From the NCBI GenBank assembly GCA_964561115.1, contig CAZLOE010000031.1, positions 1-14,434 on the forward strand: 14,434 nucleotides of DNA, written 5' to 3'. This DNA comes from CAZBSE01 sp964561115. GTDB taxonomy: Bacteria; Actinomycetota; Humimicrobiia; Humimicrobiales; Humimicrobiaceae. A program made the position numbers and the translations under genes. Positions within the stretch are counted from its first letter, which is position 1. Every line of letters begins with the position of its first letter. The notes below the pieces were generated by a model, which did no database searches, had not been told where the DNA came from, and saw only the letters and a list, made by a program, of their open reading frames with translations. Of the stretch, positions 7,187 to 14,339 are shown in pieces.

Positions 7187-7380
7187 TTATTTACTGCCAC
7201 ATAAACAGTAATCATTTCTATTATTCTCTTTTACATCGTACATAGCTGCATCAGCACTCTTTAAAAGCGATTTAAAATTATTCCCATATTTGGGAAATAT
7301 CGAGACGCCGATATCCCTGTAATTTCATCTGTTTGAATAATCATATCATTATAAAGTTTATTTAGGAAATTTACTTTATG
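7187..7380 (-). pseudogene. C-terminal remnant of a GGDEF diguanylate cyclase
   Basis: Read on the minus strand, two overlapping frames rebuild the end of a GGDEF domain. Bases 7380-7318 give HKVNFLNKLYNDMIIQTDEIT. A one-base shift then leads into 7318-7187, giving DIGVSIFPKYGNN, followed by LLKSADAAMYDVKENNRNDY and a stop. The SIGVSIFP-like and SADxAMYxxK blocks are hallmark C-terminal motifs of the family. The GGDEF active-site portion is missing and an in-frame stop lies just upstream, so this is a dead fragment. The promoter of the downstream tetR operon begins about 30 bases beyond it. Confidence 0.8.
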
Positions 7381-7410
7381 AATCTATTATTTTTTGGAAT
7401 TTAGTAAACC

Positions 7411-7439
7411 TTGACAAAAAATTAGCAGGATCATAGAAT
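7411..7439 (+). promoter_or_regulatory. Consensus promoter of the tetR-exporter operon
   Basis: TTGACA (7411-7416), exactly 17 bases, and TAGAAT (7434-7439) form a near-perfect sigma-70-type promoter on the plus strand. The start point should fall near 7446, giving a leader of about 50 bases to the ATG at 7497. Confidence 0.8.
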
Positions 7440-7470
7440 ATGACTTAAAAGTCATATGACTATGGAGTCA
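7438..7470. promoter_or_regulatory. Probable TetR operator
   Basis: ATATGACTT (7438-7446), AA, AAGTCATAT (7449-7457) is a 20-base palindrome with nine perfect base pairs per arm. A second, shorter inverted repeat, TGACT-ATGG-AGTCA (7457-7470), abuts it and reuses the same TGACT half-site. The large palindrome overlaps the -10 box and start point, the expected place for repression by the TetR protein encoded next. Confidence 0.75.
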
Positions 7471-7496
7471 CACTCATAAAAGAAAAAAGGATTACT

Positions 7497-8147
7497 ATGC
7501 CTAAAGAAACTTTCCAAAACTTGCCAGAAGAAAAAAGGAAGCTTATAGAAGAAAAAGCAATCCATGAATTTGCAGCTTTTGGTTATGATAAGGCAAGTAT
7601 TAATAGAATTGTAGAACAGTGTAAAATAGCAAAAGGCAGTTTTTATCAATACTTTGATGGCAAAAAAGACCTGTTTTTATATCTTATAAAAAGAGTCAGC
7701 GAAAAAAAGCTAAAATATATGTCGCCTGTTATTGAAAACCCCGAGCAGTATGATTTTTTTACTCTTATAAGGGAGCTGTTTGTATCGGGACTTAAATTTG
7801 CTGCGGATAATCCCGAGCTTACCCTTATAGGGAATTGGCTGTTTAAAAGCAAGAGCCATCCGATATATAAAGAAGTTGTGGATATGGGATTACAAAAAGC
7901 ACAGGATGTATATAGCAGACTTCTAAAACACGCAATTTCAAAAAATGAGATCAGAGATGATATTGATCTGGATTTTATCAGTTATATTATTTCTTCGATG
8001 AATGTAATTATGATGGAATATTACTTTCAGAGTATAAAGCAGGAAGAAGCTGATATGCAGAAGATCGATGAAGATATAATCAAAATAGTCGATCTACTGC
8101 TGGATTTTATAAAAAATGGCATCGGGACGCAAAAGGGGGAGAAGTAA
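7497..8147 (+). CDS. TetR-family repressor of the exporter operon
   Basis: This is a 216-residue one-component regulator. The N-terminal DNA-binding domain (about residues 14-60) contains AIHEFAAFGYDKASINRIVE, then CKIAKGSFYQYF, the usual TetR helix-turn-helix and following helix. The rest is a helical ligand-binding and dimerisation domain with no recognisable ligand signature. AAAGGA five bases ahead of the ATG supports the start. The stop overlaps the ATPase start by one base (TAATG), so the two are translationally coupled. A strong promoter with a palindrome at its start point lies directly upstream. The likely role is autorepression of the whole exporter operon, relieved by an exported compound. 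Confidence 0.9.
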   Translation: MPKETFQNLPEEKRKLIEEKAIHEFAAFGYDKASINRIVEQCKIAKGSFYQYFDGKKDLFLYLIKRVSEKKLKYMSPVIENPEQYDFFTLIRELFVSGLKFAADNPELTLIGNWLFKSKSHPIYKEVVDMGLQKAQDVYSRLLKHAISKNEIRDDIDLDFISYIISSMNVIMMEYYFQSIKQEEADMQKIDEDIIKIVDLLLDFIKNGIGTQKGEK

Positions 8148-9007
8148 TGGCAATGATCAAAGTGGAAGGACTGTATCATTCCTATTTAAGAAATGGCAGG
8201 TATGCAATCAAGGATGTAAATTTTGAAATAAACAAAGGTGAGATTTTTGGATTTCTCGGGCCGTCTGGCGCGGGTAAATCGACGACACAGGGCATCTTGA
8301 CCGGCCTGCTGCAGCTTCAGAAGGGCAATGTAACTGTTGCCGGCTATAACATTAAAAATATCTCCAGGAAGATGTTTAATAAAATAGGCATGTCGTTTGA
8401 GCAGTCTAACGTCTACAGTAAGATGACGGCAAAAGAGAACTTATACTTTTACAGCAGGTTATTTGATGTAAAAACGCGCGACCCTATAGAATTAATAAAC
8501 CTAGTGGGCCTGAGCGGCAAGGAAAACATCAAGACGGGTGAATTTTCAAAGGGCATGAAACACCGGCTTACATTTGCCAGGTCAATGATAAATAACCCCA
8601 GTATGTGGTTCCTTGATGAGCCTACTACCGGGCTTGACCCTGCTATAGCAGCTGATATAAAAGACATAATAAAAGAGCGTAACAGCAAAGGGGTGACGGT
8701 ATTCTTGACTACTCATAATATGTTTATAGCTGATGAATTATGCGACCGGGTGGGATTTATTGTAGATGGCGAGATCAAACTTATAGATTCACCTAAAAAC
8801 TTAAAGCTACAGTACGGGAAAAAGTTGGTAGAGGTGGAGTATGTTCAAAATGGTAATGTAAAAAAGGAAACATTTTCTACCATAATGCAGGAGGATAAAG
8901 ACGCTCTAAATAAGATCATAGCAAGTAAAGAGATCCTGACCATGCATACAAAGGAGGCAACGCTGGAGGAGATCTTTATAAAAGTCACCGGAAGGGGGCT
9001 TGTCTAA
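8147..9007 (+). CDS. ABC exporter ATP-binding subunit
   Basis: This 286-residue ATPase has Walker A GPSGAGKST (38-46), Q-loop Gln86, a signature reading FSKGM (133-137) instead of LSGGQ, Walker B MWFLDEP with Asp157-Glu158, and switch His190 in TTHNM. The SKGM signature and the C-terminal extension of about 80 residues are typical of ABC-2 drug, lantibiotic and antibiotic exporters. AAGGGGGAG just upstream supports ATG 8147; the ATG at 8153 is an alternative. It sits between its regulator and two ABC-2 permeases, with overlaps or near-overlaps throughout, so it should power that heteromeric exporter. The substrate is unknown. Confidence 0.9.
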   Translation: MAMIKVEGLYHSYLRNGRYAIKDVNFEINKGEIFGFLGPSGAGKSTTQGILTGLLQLQKGNVTVAGYNIKNISRKMFNKIGMSFEQSNVYSKMTAKENLYFYSRLFDVKTRDPIELINLVGLSGKENIKTGEFSKGMKHRLTFARSMINNPSMWFLDEPTTGLDPAIAADIKDIIKERNSKGVTVFLTTHNMFIADELCDRVGFIVDGEIKLIDSPKNLKLQYGKKLVEVEYVQNGNVKKETFSTIMQEDKDALNKIIASKEILTMHTKEATLEEIFIKVTGRGLV

Positions 9008-9008
9008 T

Positions 9009-10118
9009 ATGAAACTGCTAAGCAGCTTTAAAAAGGAACTTATTCTTGCCTCCAGAAGTTTTTACTTCTATATTGAATTGATTTTTGCCCTGGTGATCCT
9101 GGCGGTTTTATTATTTGCTATTCCTGAAAATTTTAGCAGTACTTCGACAGAATATCTTTATTTAAATTTACCGAAAGGAGCAAAAGAAATATATACCGAT
9201 ACTATATTAGAAAGTGTTCCCGGCATAGAGCCAGAAGAAGTTGAATTGGAGGCTGATGGTAAAACATATGATGCACAGCTTATTGTAACCGATGAAGAGG
9301 AGATCTATATTGTTGACAGCGAAGAAGCTGTCCGCACACTTGCATACTCTGAGCAGGTTATAGGAGCGGTAATTGAACTGGACGATAATAATCAGCCGTA
9401 CTATAAATACTATTTACAGGGGTATGAATCTACACGTTTAAAGAATTTGATATCTATACTGTTTAATGAAAGTACAGATGTTTTAGAAGAGCGCATTGAA
9501 AATCAGGAAGTCCGCCCGCTGTCGACGGATTATGAACCTCTAAACGACAGGGAAAATACTCTTCCGCCATTAATTGCATTCAGTGGCAGCCTTATGGGCA
9601 TGTTTGTTATGGCGTCTTATATATTCCTGGACAAAAATGAGGGCGTAATAAAGGCTTATGCAGTAACGGCATCCCCTGTTTGGCAGTATTTGATGAGTAA
9701 GATTTTTGTAATTTTGCTTACATCAGTTGTCTCATGCTTGATCATAGTCATGCCTATTATGGGATTTAGGATAAACTACGGCCTGTTTCTGCTGTTATTG
9801 CTTACGACCGGATTTTTTGCATCTTCACTGGGTTTGCTGATTGCCAGCTTTTACAATAATCTGACGAAAGCTTTCGGGGCTATTTATTTATTGATAATCC
9901 TGCTTATGGTACCCGCAATAGCGTATTTTATACCCGGATGGGATCCTTTTTGGATAAAAATAATTCCCACATACCCGTTAATGCAGGGTTTTAAGGAAAT
10001 TATTTTGCCAAAAGGGGACATTGCATTCCCACTGTTAACCAGTGCTGGATTTCTGGTAGGAGGCATAATAATTTTTACCATTACAAATATTAGGTTCAAA
10101 AAAACGCTGAGCGTATAA
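9009..10118 (+). CDS. ABC-2 exporter permease with large external loop
   Basis: The protein has 369 residues from ATG 9009. One N-terminal membrane helix (about residues 17-37) is followed by an acidic hydrophilic domain of about 150 residues that should lie outside the membrane. About five helices then occupy the C-terminal half (from SLMGMFVMASYIFL onward). This one-plus-five layout is typical of ABC-2 permeases. The ATG is one base past the ATPase stop. GGAAGGGGG (8990-8998) ends ten bases before it, which favours ATG over the in-frame TTG at 9000 that would overlap the ATPase. It probably pairs with the next permease as a heterodimer. Confidence 0.85.
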   Translation: MKLLSSFKKELILASRSFYFYIELIFALVILAVLLFAIPENFSSTSTEYLYLNLPKGAKEIYTDTILESVPGIEPEEVELEADGKTYDAQLIVTDEEEIYIVDSEEAVRTLAYSEQVIGAVIELDDNNQPYYKYYLQGYESTRLKNLISILFNESTDVLEERIENQEVRPLSTDYEPLNDRENTLPPLIAFSGSLMGMFVMASYIFLDKNEGVIKAYAVTASPVWQYLMSKIFVILLTSVVSCLIIVMPIMGFRINYGLFLLLLLTTGFFASSLGLLIASFYNNLTKAFGAIYLLIILLMVPAIAYFIPGWDPFWIKIIPTYPLMQGFKEIILPKGDIAFPLLTSAGFLVGGIIIFTITNIRFKKTLSV

Positions 10119-10127
10119 GGGGGGATA

Positions 10128-11132
10128 ATGATGTTAAAAAGAATATTGACTATTTTTACTAGAGATTTAAAGGTAAACATGCGCGAATTTCTAACATTGT
10201 ACATGATGATTATCCCCTTGATTTTAGCTGTGGGGATCAATTTTATCTCACCCAGTATTAATGATACCAGCGTAAATCTAGCTTTGATAGAAAATGAAAA
10301 TCCAAAGCAGGCAGCTTACTTTGATGACTTTGCACATGTTGAACTTTTTAGTGACGAACAAAGAGTTGAAGATAGGGTCAGGTCAAGAGACGATGTAGTC
10401 GGGATACTGCCGAAAGATAATGGCTATTATATTATGACTCAGGGAAATGAGCCCGAATCGATTCTGGAATACGCTAAACTGCTAAATGTACTGTATGAAT
10501 CAGATGTACAGCTGGAAGATGCCCGCTCAGAAATAATTGAATTTGGCAGGACGGTTCCACCGTTAAAAAAGATGCTGGTAAACATGATGCTGCTCTTGAT
10601 TTCCATGCTGGCAGGTATGCTTATTGCCATGAATATACTTGAAGAAAAGGTGGACAACACTGTAAGTGCGATAAACGTAACACCTACTTCACGCAAAGCA
10701 TTTATATTAGGCAAGAGCTTTACGGGCATGTTTGTTGCGCTTTTTTCATCCATTGCATGTCTTTTGATTACAGGTTTTTATGATATCAATTTAGGTCAGG
10801 CGGCTTTAGTGGTCTTTTCGTCGACAATATTGAGTTTGTTGATAGGGTTTATACAGGGCTTAAACAGCAGCGATGTTATGGAAGCGGCAGGCAGTGTTAA
10901 ACTTTTATTTTTGCCGATGGCCGGGTCTATAGCGGGATACGAATTTGTTACAGGAAACTGGCAGATATTTTTCTACTGGTCGCCATTTTACTGGGCGTAT
11001 AGGGCAAATGACATGATACTGTCAAAAAGCGGTACATGGCCCCAGTTGTTGATTTTTATCGGTATTATACTGGCTATATGCGGAGCAGTATACGCTTTGC
11101 TGGCGCCCAGGATAGCAAGAAAACTTCAATAA
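10128..11132 (+). CDS. Second ABC-2 exporter permease
   Basis: This 334-residue protein has the same plan as the preceding permease: an N-terminal helix (FLTLYMMIIPLILAVGINFI), an external domain of roughly 130 residues (SINDTSVNLALIENENPKQA onward), and five or six C-terminal helices. The block TPTSRKAFILGKSFTGMFVA corresponds to SPVWQYLMSKIFVILLTSVV in its neighbour, so the two are probably diverged paralogues that form a heterodimeric channel. AAGGGGGG (10117-10124) overlaps the upstream stop and serves ATG 10128 or ATG 10131 equally well. Nine bases separate the two genes. A small membrane-protein gene follows after 52 bases. Substrate unknown. Confidence 0.87.
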   Translation: MMLKRILTIFTRDLKVNMREFLTLYMMIIPLILAVGINFISPSINDTSVNLALIENENPKQAAYFDDFAHVELFSDEQRVEDRVRSRDDVVGILPKDNGYYIMTQGNEPESILEYAKLLNVLYESDVQLEDARSEIIEFGRTVPPLKKMLVNMMLLLISMLAGMLIAMNILEEKVDNTVSAINVTPTSRKAFILGKSFTGMFVALFSSIACLLITGFYDINLGQAALVVFSSTILSLLIGFIQGLNSSDVMEAAGSVKLLFLPMAGSIAGYEFVTGNWQIFFYWSPFYWAYRANDMILSKSGTWPQLLIFIGIILAICGAVYALLAPRIARKLQ

Positions 11133-11184
11133 AAATTTTAATTATATATGAATATATAAAATGTAAGAGAAGGAGGTCATTCAA

Positions 11185-11394
11185 ATGGGTTATGTGATCG
11201 GAGGGATAGCGTGTGTATTATACGCGGCATTTGTGTATTATGTAGCGATCAAAAAACCGCCCGCAATAATTAGAATAGTCAAGTTGAAGCTCGGTAAAAA
11301 AATGAGTGATAATACAGCAGTTATAATATGCTATGTCTTTGCAAGTATTGTACTTGCAGGAGGAATTGTTTTATTCGTACTCGGAGCCCGATAA
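11185..11394 (+). CDS. Small two-helix membrane protein at operon end
   Basis: This 69-residue protein has two hydrophobic helices (about 2-24 and 46-67) joined by a basic loop (KKPPAIIRIVKLKLGKKMSD). The loop is probably cytoplasmic, so both ends would lie outside. An excellent ribosome site (AGGAGG, 11171-11176, eight bases before ATG) shows it is a real, well-translated gene. It follows the second permease on the same strand after 52 bases without an obvious terminator, so it is likely the last gene of the exporter operon. I vaguely recall similar short proteins next to clostridial transporters but cannot name a family. It may be an accessory subunit or stabiliser of the exporter. Confidence 0.75.
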   Translation: MGYVIGGIACVLYAAFVYYVAIKKPPAIIRIVKLKLGKKMSDNTAVIICYVFASIVLAGGIVLFVLGAR

Positions 11395-11400
11395 TAAAAT

Positions 11401-11448
11401 AATTAAACAGTTATAGTCGTTTTTATAATGTCTGTTACTGTTTTAATT
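11401..11448. terminator. Imperfect inverted repeat between convergent genes
   Basis: AATTAAACAGT (11401-11411) pairs with ACTGTTTTAATT (11437-11448) with one bulged base. TTATA/TATAA can pair inside the loop. It lies between the converging ends of the small membrane-protein gene (stop at 11394) and the flavoprotein gene (stop at 11477), and T- and A-rich tracts flank it. A weak bidirectional terminator is plausible, but the stem is AT-rich. Confidence 0.4.
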
Positions 11449-11476
11449 TTGATGTTGTTTATATTTTTTAAAGATT

Positions 11477-12859
11477 TTACCCATCCTTAATAATTCTTTT
11501 AAACTGTCTACTGACCATAGTGTTCATTACTTTAGGTAATTTTTTTCTAACAGCAGGAATTTTTGTCAGAGGTATCATAAAGGCATTAATTAATCTTGAT
11601 TTAAAATCCTTCTGTGGGAAATCATAAAATCCATGTTTCTTATAAAATCTATGGTCGGCCTGGAAAATAAAACGCAGTTTACCCCAGATCTCATCCCTGA
11701 AAATTTTCATACCGCCTATACCAAGAAAAGTTCTTGGTATAATATAATTATTATTTGAAAACCATATAATATCCTCTGCACAACTTTGAAGCAGGCGGTC
11801 TATTCTTTCTGAATCTCCAAATTCATCAGTAATAAAACCAACTGTATTGGATTGCTGAAATTCCATCCATGCTTCTAAAGTTTGTCTTAAATTTGGAATT
11901 TGGCTTAAAGGACCAGAAATTATAAATCCAATCTGTTTTCCCATAAATGATGGAGAGTGTGTATTAAAAAAGCTTCTGTCAAAAAACAACTTCCATCTTG
12001 AAGATAGATATCTATTCTTAATATTTCCAGCAATAATGATTATGTCAGCAGTTTTTACCTTGGTATTATAGAAATCCATAAAGCTGTCTTTGTCATAGTA
12101 TGAGCATACGTTATTAAAGCCGCATTTTAAGCATTCAAGGCACGGCCCCTTGATGTCAATATCATATAAATTTATGATTTCTGCTTTATTAGATAATGGT
12201 TCATTGAATCTAAAAATCATTTTTTGCAAATTGGTGTTTTCATCTGAAGAATCTGTTAAAATAATTATTTTTTTACTTCCGGTATCTATCTTCTTCTTCG
12301 GCTTGCCGGGGGAATAGTTAAAATTCTTATAAGTTATAGGTCTATAATTTTTTATAGTGGGTTTACTGTCTTTTATTGCATTAAAATAATTATCGGCAAA
12401 TAAGATCAGCCTTTTTCTAATTATCTCTTTCCTGAATAAATCCATCATATAAGCGGAGAAGTAGCCGACATATTTCATATTCAGATCATCACAAATAGCG
12501 TTCATATAATTATGTGCTAGATTGTCATAGAAATTTATCGATGTCGTTAAGACTGCAGTATATTTATTTTCAAATGCATTTTTTATATCTCTTTCAAGAA
12601 TAAGTTCAATAAATCTCTGATATTGGGAACATACATTCATAAAATAAACAGGAAAAGACCACAGGACTCCGTCTGATGATTTGACTGAATCTATGATTTC
12701 ATTAAAAATCTTTATATCTCTGGTTATTTTTTGAATATTTTGAGCTATGTTTAGTATTTTAAATTCATGCACGGGGAATTTTTTCTGGATGTAGCCAGTC
12801 AGCATTAATGTAATACTCATTTTACCTTTGGGGCTTCCATTTAAGACAGTGATCTTCAT
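11477..12859 (-). CDS. Double flavodoxin-fold protein with CX2CX2CX5C motif
   Basis: This 460-residue protein is probably an FMN-dependent NAD(P)H oxidoreductase or electron carrier built from two flavodoxin-like halves. The first half (about 1-165) starts MKITVLNGSPKGKMSIT, the phosphate loop of the FMN_red/flavodoxin_2 group, and has SFPVYFMNV at 68-76. The second half (about 196-370) starts KKIIILTDSSDENTN and contains Cys240, Cys243, Cys246 and Cys252, spaced CX2CX2CX5C as in iron-sulfur flavoproteins, followed by a WKLFFDR segment. A basic tail of about 70 residues follows. The first half lacks the cysteines. AGGAG seven bases ahead of the ATG supports the start. It lies downstream of the methyltransferase gene on the same strand, probably under the divergent TetR protein. 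The physiological substrate is unknown. Confidence 0.8.
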   Translation of the reverse strand: MKITVLNGSPKGKMSITLMLTGYIQKKFPVHEFKILNIAQNIQKITRDIKIFNEIIDSVKSSDGVLWSFPVYFMNVCSQYQRFIELILERDIKNAFENKYTAVLTTSINFYDNLAHNYMNAICDDLNMKYVGYFSAYMMDLFRKEIIRKRLILFADNYFNAIKDSKPTIKNYRPITYKNFNYSPGKPKKKIDTGSKKIIILTDSSDENTNLQKMIFRFNEPLSNKAEIINLYDIDIKGPCLECLKCGFNNVCSYYDKDSFMDFYNTKVKTADIIIIAGNIKNRYLSSRWKLFFDRSFFNTHSPSFMGKQIGFIISGPLSQIPNLRQTLEAWMEFQQSNTVGFITDEFGDSERIDRLLQSCAEDIIWFSNNNYIIPRTFLGIGGMKIFRDEIWGKLRFIFQADHRFYKKHGFYDFPQKDFKSRLINAFMIPLTKIPAVRKKLPKVMNTMVSRQFKRIIKDG

Positions 12860-12879
12860 TATTATCTCCTAAGAATCTT

Positions 12880-12909
12880 TTTAATTTATTTGGTTCTAAA
12901 AGTATCCAA
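12880..12909 (+). repeat. Copy 2 of the TTCTAAAAGT-TCCAA dispersed repeat
   Basis: GTTCTAAAAGTATCCAA (12893-12909) matches 101-117 with one difference, with looser AT-rich similarity just upstream. It lies in the spacer between the flavoprotein and methyltransferase genes, and like copy 1 it sits downstream of a minus-strand stop codon. Confidence 0.4.
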
Positions 12910-12930
12910 GATGAAGAGTTAACTTGATAC
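12899..12930 (-). terminator. Weak hairpin between methyltransferase and flavoprotein genes
   Basis: On the minus strand, GTATCAAG pairs with CTTGGATAC (one bulged base) around a 12-base loop and is followed by TTTTAG. It lies 18 bases past the methyltransferase stop and could reduce read-through into the flavoprotein gene. The stem is short, so it may instead only stabilise mRNA ends. Confidence 0.4.
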
Positions 12931-12947
12931 ATCTTTATTTATGGTTA

Positions 12948-13484
12948 TTATTTAAGGATGCATAAATAACTCTTAAAATAATTACCCATAAGTTTTGCTT
13001 TCTCCAAAATTTCGTAGCCAATAGAGTTCAATTCATTTTCAAATTCATTCCACTTAAAAATAACTCTGGGCTCTTCAATAAGTAAAGCACCTCTATTTTT
13101 TAATACCCTTGATATTTCTTTTAATGCTTTTTTCCAACTGCAGACATGATGAATTACTCCGAATATAAAAACTGCATCTGTTCTTCTTTTTTGTGCAAGT
13201 TTTATTTGCTCCGGCATCAAATCAAATGCGATAATTTTAGAAGGGTTAAATATTTTTGATATGATTTCAGTACTATAACCAGAACCGCAGCCGGCATCTA
13301 AAATGGCCTTATTATTAAGGTCAATATTTTGTTTTTTTAAAAATCTTTGGAATACCTTTAACTCAACATTCCTCTGGAGCCATCTTCTAACAGCATTGTT
13401 CATAGCCCAGAACTCAATTTTGCTGAGTCTTCCTTTTAATATCTCTTGGTTAAACCTTTTTTTGATTTTGTTATAATCACTCAT
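12948..13484 (-). CDS. Class I SAM methyltransferase, internally shortened
   Basis: The protein has 178 residues from the preferred start. It resembles Methyltransf_11-type enzymes: motif I ILDAGCGSGYSTEI (61-74) binds SAM, Asp88 ends strand 2 (IIAFDLMPEQIKLAQ), and DAVFIFGVIHHV (103-114) is the motif IV region followed by WKKALKEISRVLK. Odd point: LAQKRR runs straight into TDAVFIFG. Family members usually have about 20-25 residues here, including a GDAxxLPFxDxSF stretch that contacts the adenine. This looks like an in-frame deletion, and activity is doubtful. I chose ATG 13484 because AGAGGAG (13496-13502) lies 11 bases upstream; a longer form from GTG 13529 has no ribosome site. It is the first gene of the unit divergent from tetR. 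Substrate unknown. Confidence 0.75.
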   Translation of the reverse strand: MSDYNKIKKRFNQEILKGRLSKIEFWAMNNAVRRWLQRNVELKVFQRFLKKQNIDLNNKAILDAGCGSGYSTEIISKIFNPSKIIAFDLMPEQIKLAQKRRTDAVFIFGVIHHVCSWKKALKEISRVLKNRGALLIEEPRVIFKWNEFENELNSIGYEILEKAKLMGNYFKSYLCILK

Positions 13485-13555
13485 ATTTATTATTGCTCCT
13501 CTGAACAAAGTGTAATTTCTTTGATTCACTAAATTTAAATTGCTTTTAGAATTTT

Positions 13556-13633
13556 TTCATATATAATATGAATATGAACTATTATTCACTTTATATATAT
13601 ATTTGTCAATAGTAAAAATGAATAAATATTCAT
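13556..13633. promoter_or_regulatory. Overlapping divergent promoters with TetR-type half-sites
   Basis: On the minus strand, TTGACA (13604-13609), 17 bases and AATAAT (13581-13586) form the methyltransferase promoter. On the plus strand, TTGTCA (13603-13608) overlaps it as the -35 box of the tetR promoter, with a weak -10 near 13623-13632. Palindromes lie across both: TTCATAT-ATA-ATATGAA (13556-13572), TGAATA-8-TATTCA (13569-13588, over the minus -10 box and start point) and ATGAATA-AA-TATTCAT (13618-13633, over the plus -10 box). This is the expected layout for a TetR protein repressing itself and the divergent genes. Confidence 0.7.
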
Positions 13634-13658
13634 ATTTATATCTCAGGAGTATAACTAA

Positions 13659-14279
13659 ATGAATAACTATAAGGGAACAAGGGTACCTAAACAAAATAGG
13701 AGTATTAAAACAAAAAGAAAAATTATGGAAGCAGCTAAGAAATTATTTTCTGATAAAGGCTATTATAATACTAACTCAAAAGAAATATCAGATATGGCAG
13801 AGGTATCTATTGGAAGCTTCTATTCATATTTTAAAGACAAGAGAGAGCTTTTTTTAGAAATAGTAATAGATATCGGTAAAGAAATTAAAAGATTCATGGA
13901 GCATGAATTGAATGATAAAGCTTTGCATAAAAATAAAAGCAATGCAAGGGAAGTGATCTACAAACAGGTAAAAAAAGTTTTTGATGCTCATAATATATCT
14001 CCTAAGTTTCATAGAGAAGTTTCTATAATGAAGTACTTTGATCCTGATGTTAGAAAAATAATGGAAGAACAGGAAGAAAAAGAAATTAAAATAATTTTAA
14101 ATTTATTAACTAAATTTAAAAATATAGCTAGAGTAAAGGACCTCGAGTCAGCAGCTGCGTTGATCTTTTACTCTATAGAAAATGTTACTCATGCTACTAA
14201 ATTTCATGAAATAAAAATTGATGAAGAACGTATAATTAATGAATTTACCGATATGCTGATCAGATATCTTTTAGATTAA
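13659..14279 (+). CDS. TetR-family regulator, divergent from methyltransferase gene
   Basis: This 206-residue protein has an N-terminal TetR domain at about residues 18-65: KRKIMEAAKKLFSDKGYYNT, then KEISDMAEVSIGSFYSYFKD, a clear helix-turn-helix with the typical GSFYSYF. The C-terminal part is helical with no recognised ligand signature. AGGAG nine bases ahead of the ATG supports the start. It is strongly AT-rich like its divergent neighbours, unlike the exporter-operon TetR, and shares only family-level similarity with that protein. The spacer carries several ATGAATA/TATTCAT half-sites over both promoters, so it probably autoregulates and controls the methyltransferase-flavoprotein pair. 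Confidence 0.9.
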   Translation: MNNYKGTRVPKQNRSIKTKRKIMEAAKKLFSDKGYYNTNSKEISDMAEVSIGSFYSYFKDKRELFLEIVIDIGKEIKRFMEHELNDKALHKNKSNAREVIYKQVKKVFDAHNISPKFHREVSIMKYFDPDVRKIMEEQEEKEIKIILNLLTKFKNIARVKDLESAAALIFYSIENVTHATKFHEIKIDEERIINEFTDMLIRYLLD

Positions 14280-14339
14280 GCTTATCTTATTAAAAATACT
14301 GCTTAAAGGGAGATTTATAACAATCGTATTTTGGAAATA

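Noticed and set aside
13485..13529. Longer methyltransferase form starting at GTG 13529
   Set aside because: No Shine-Dalgarno lies upstream, and the region falls within the leader behind the inferred promoter; ATG 13484 has AGAGGAG.
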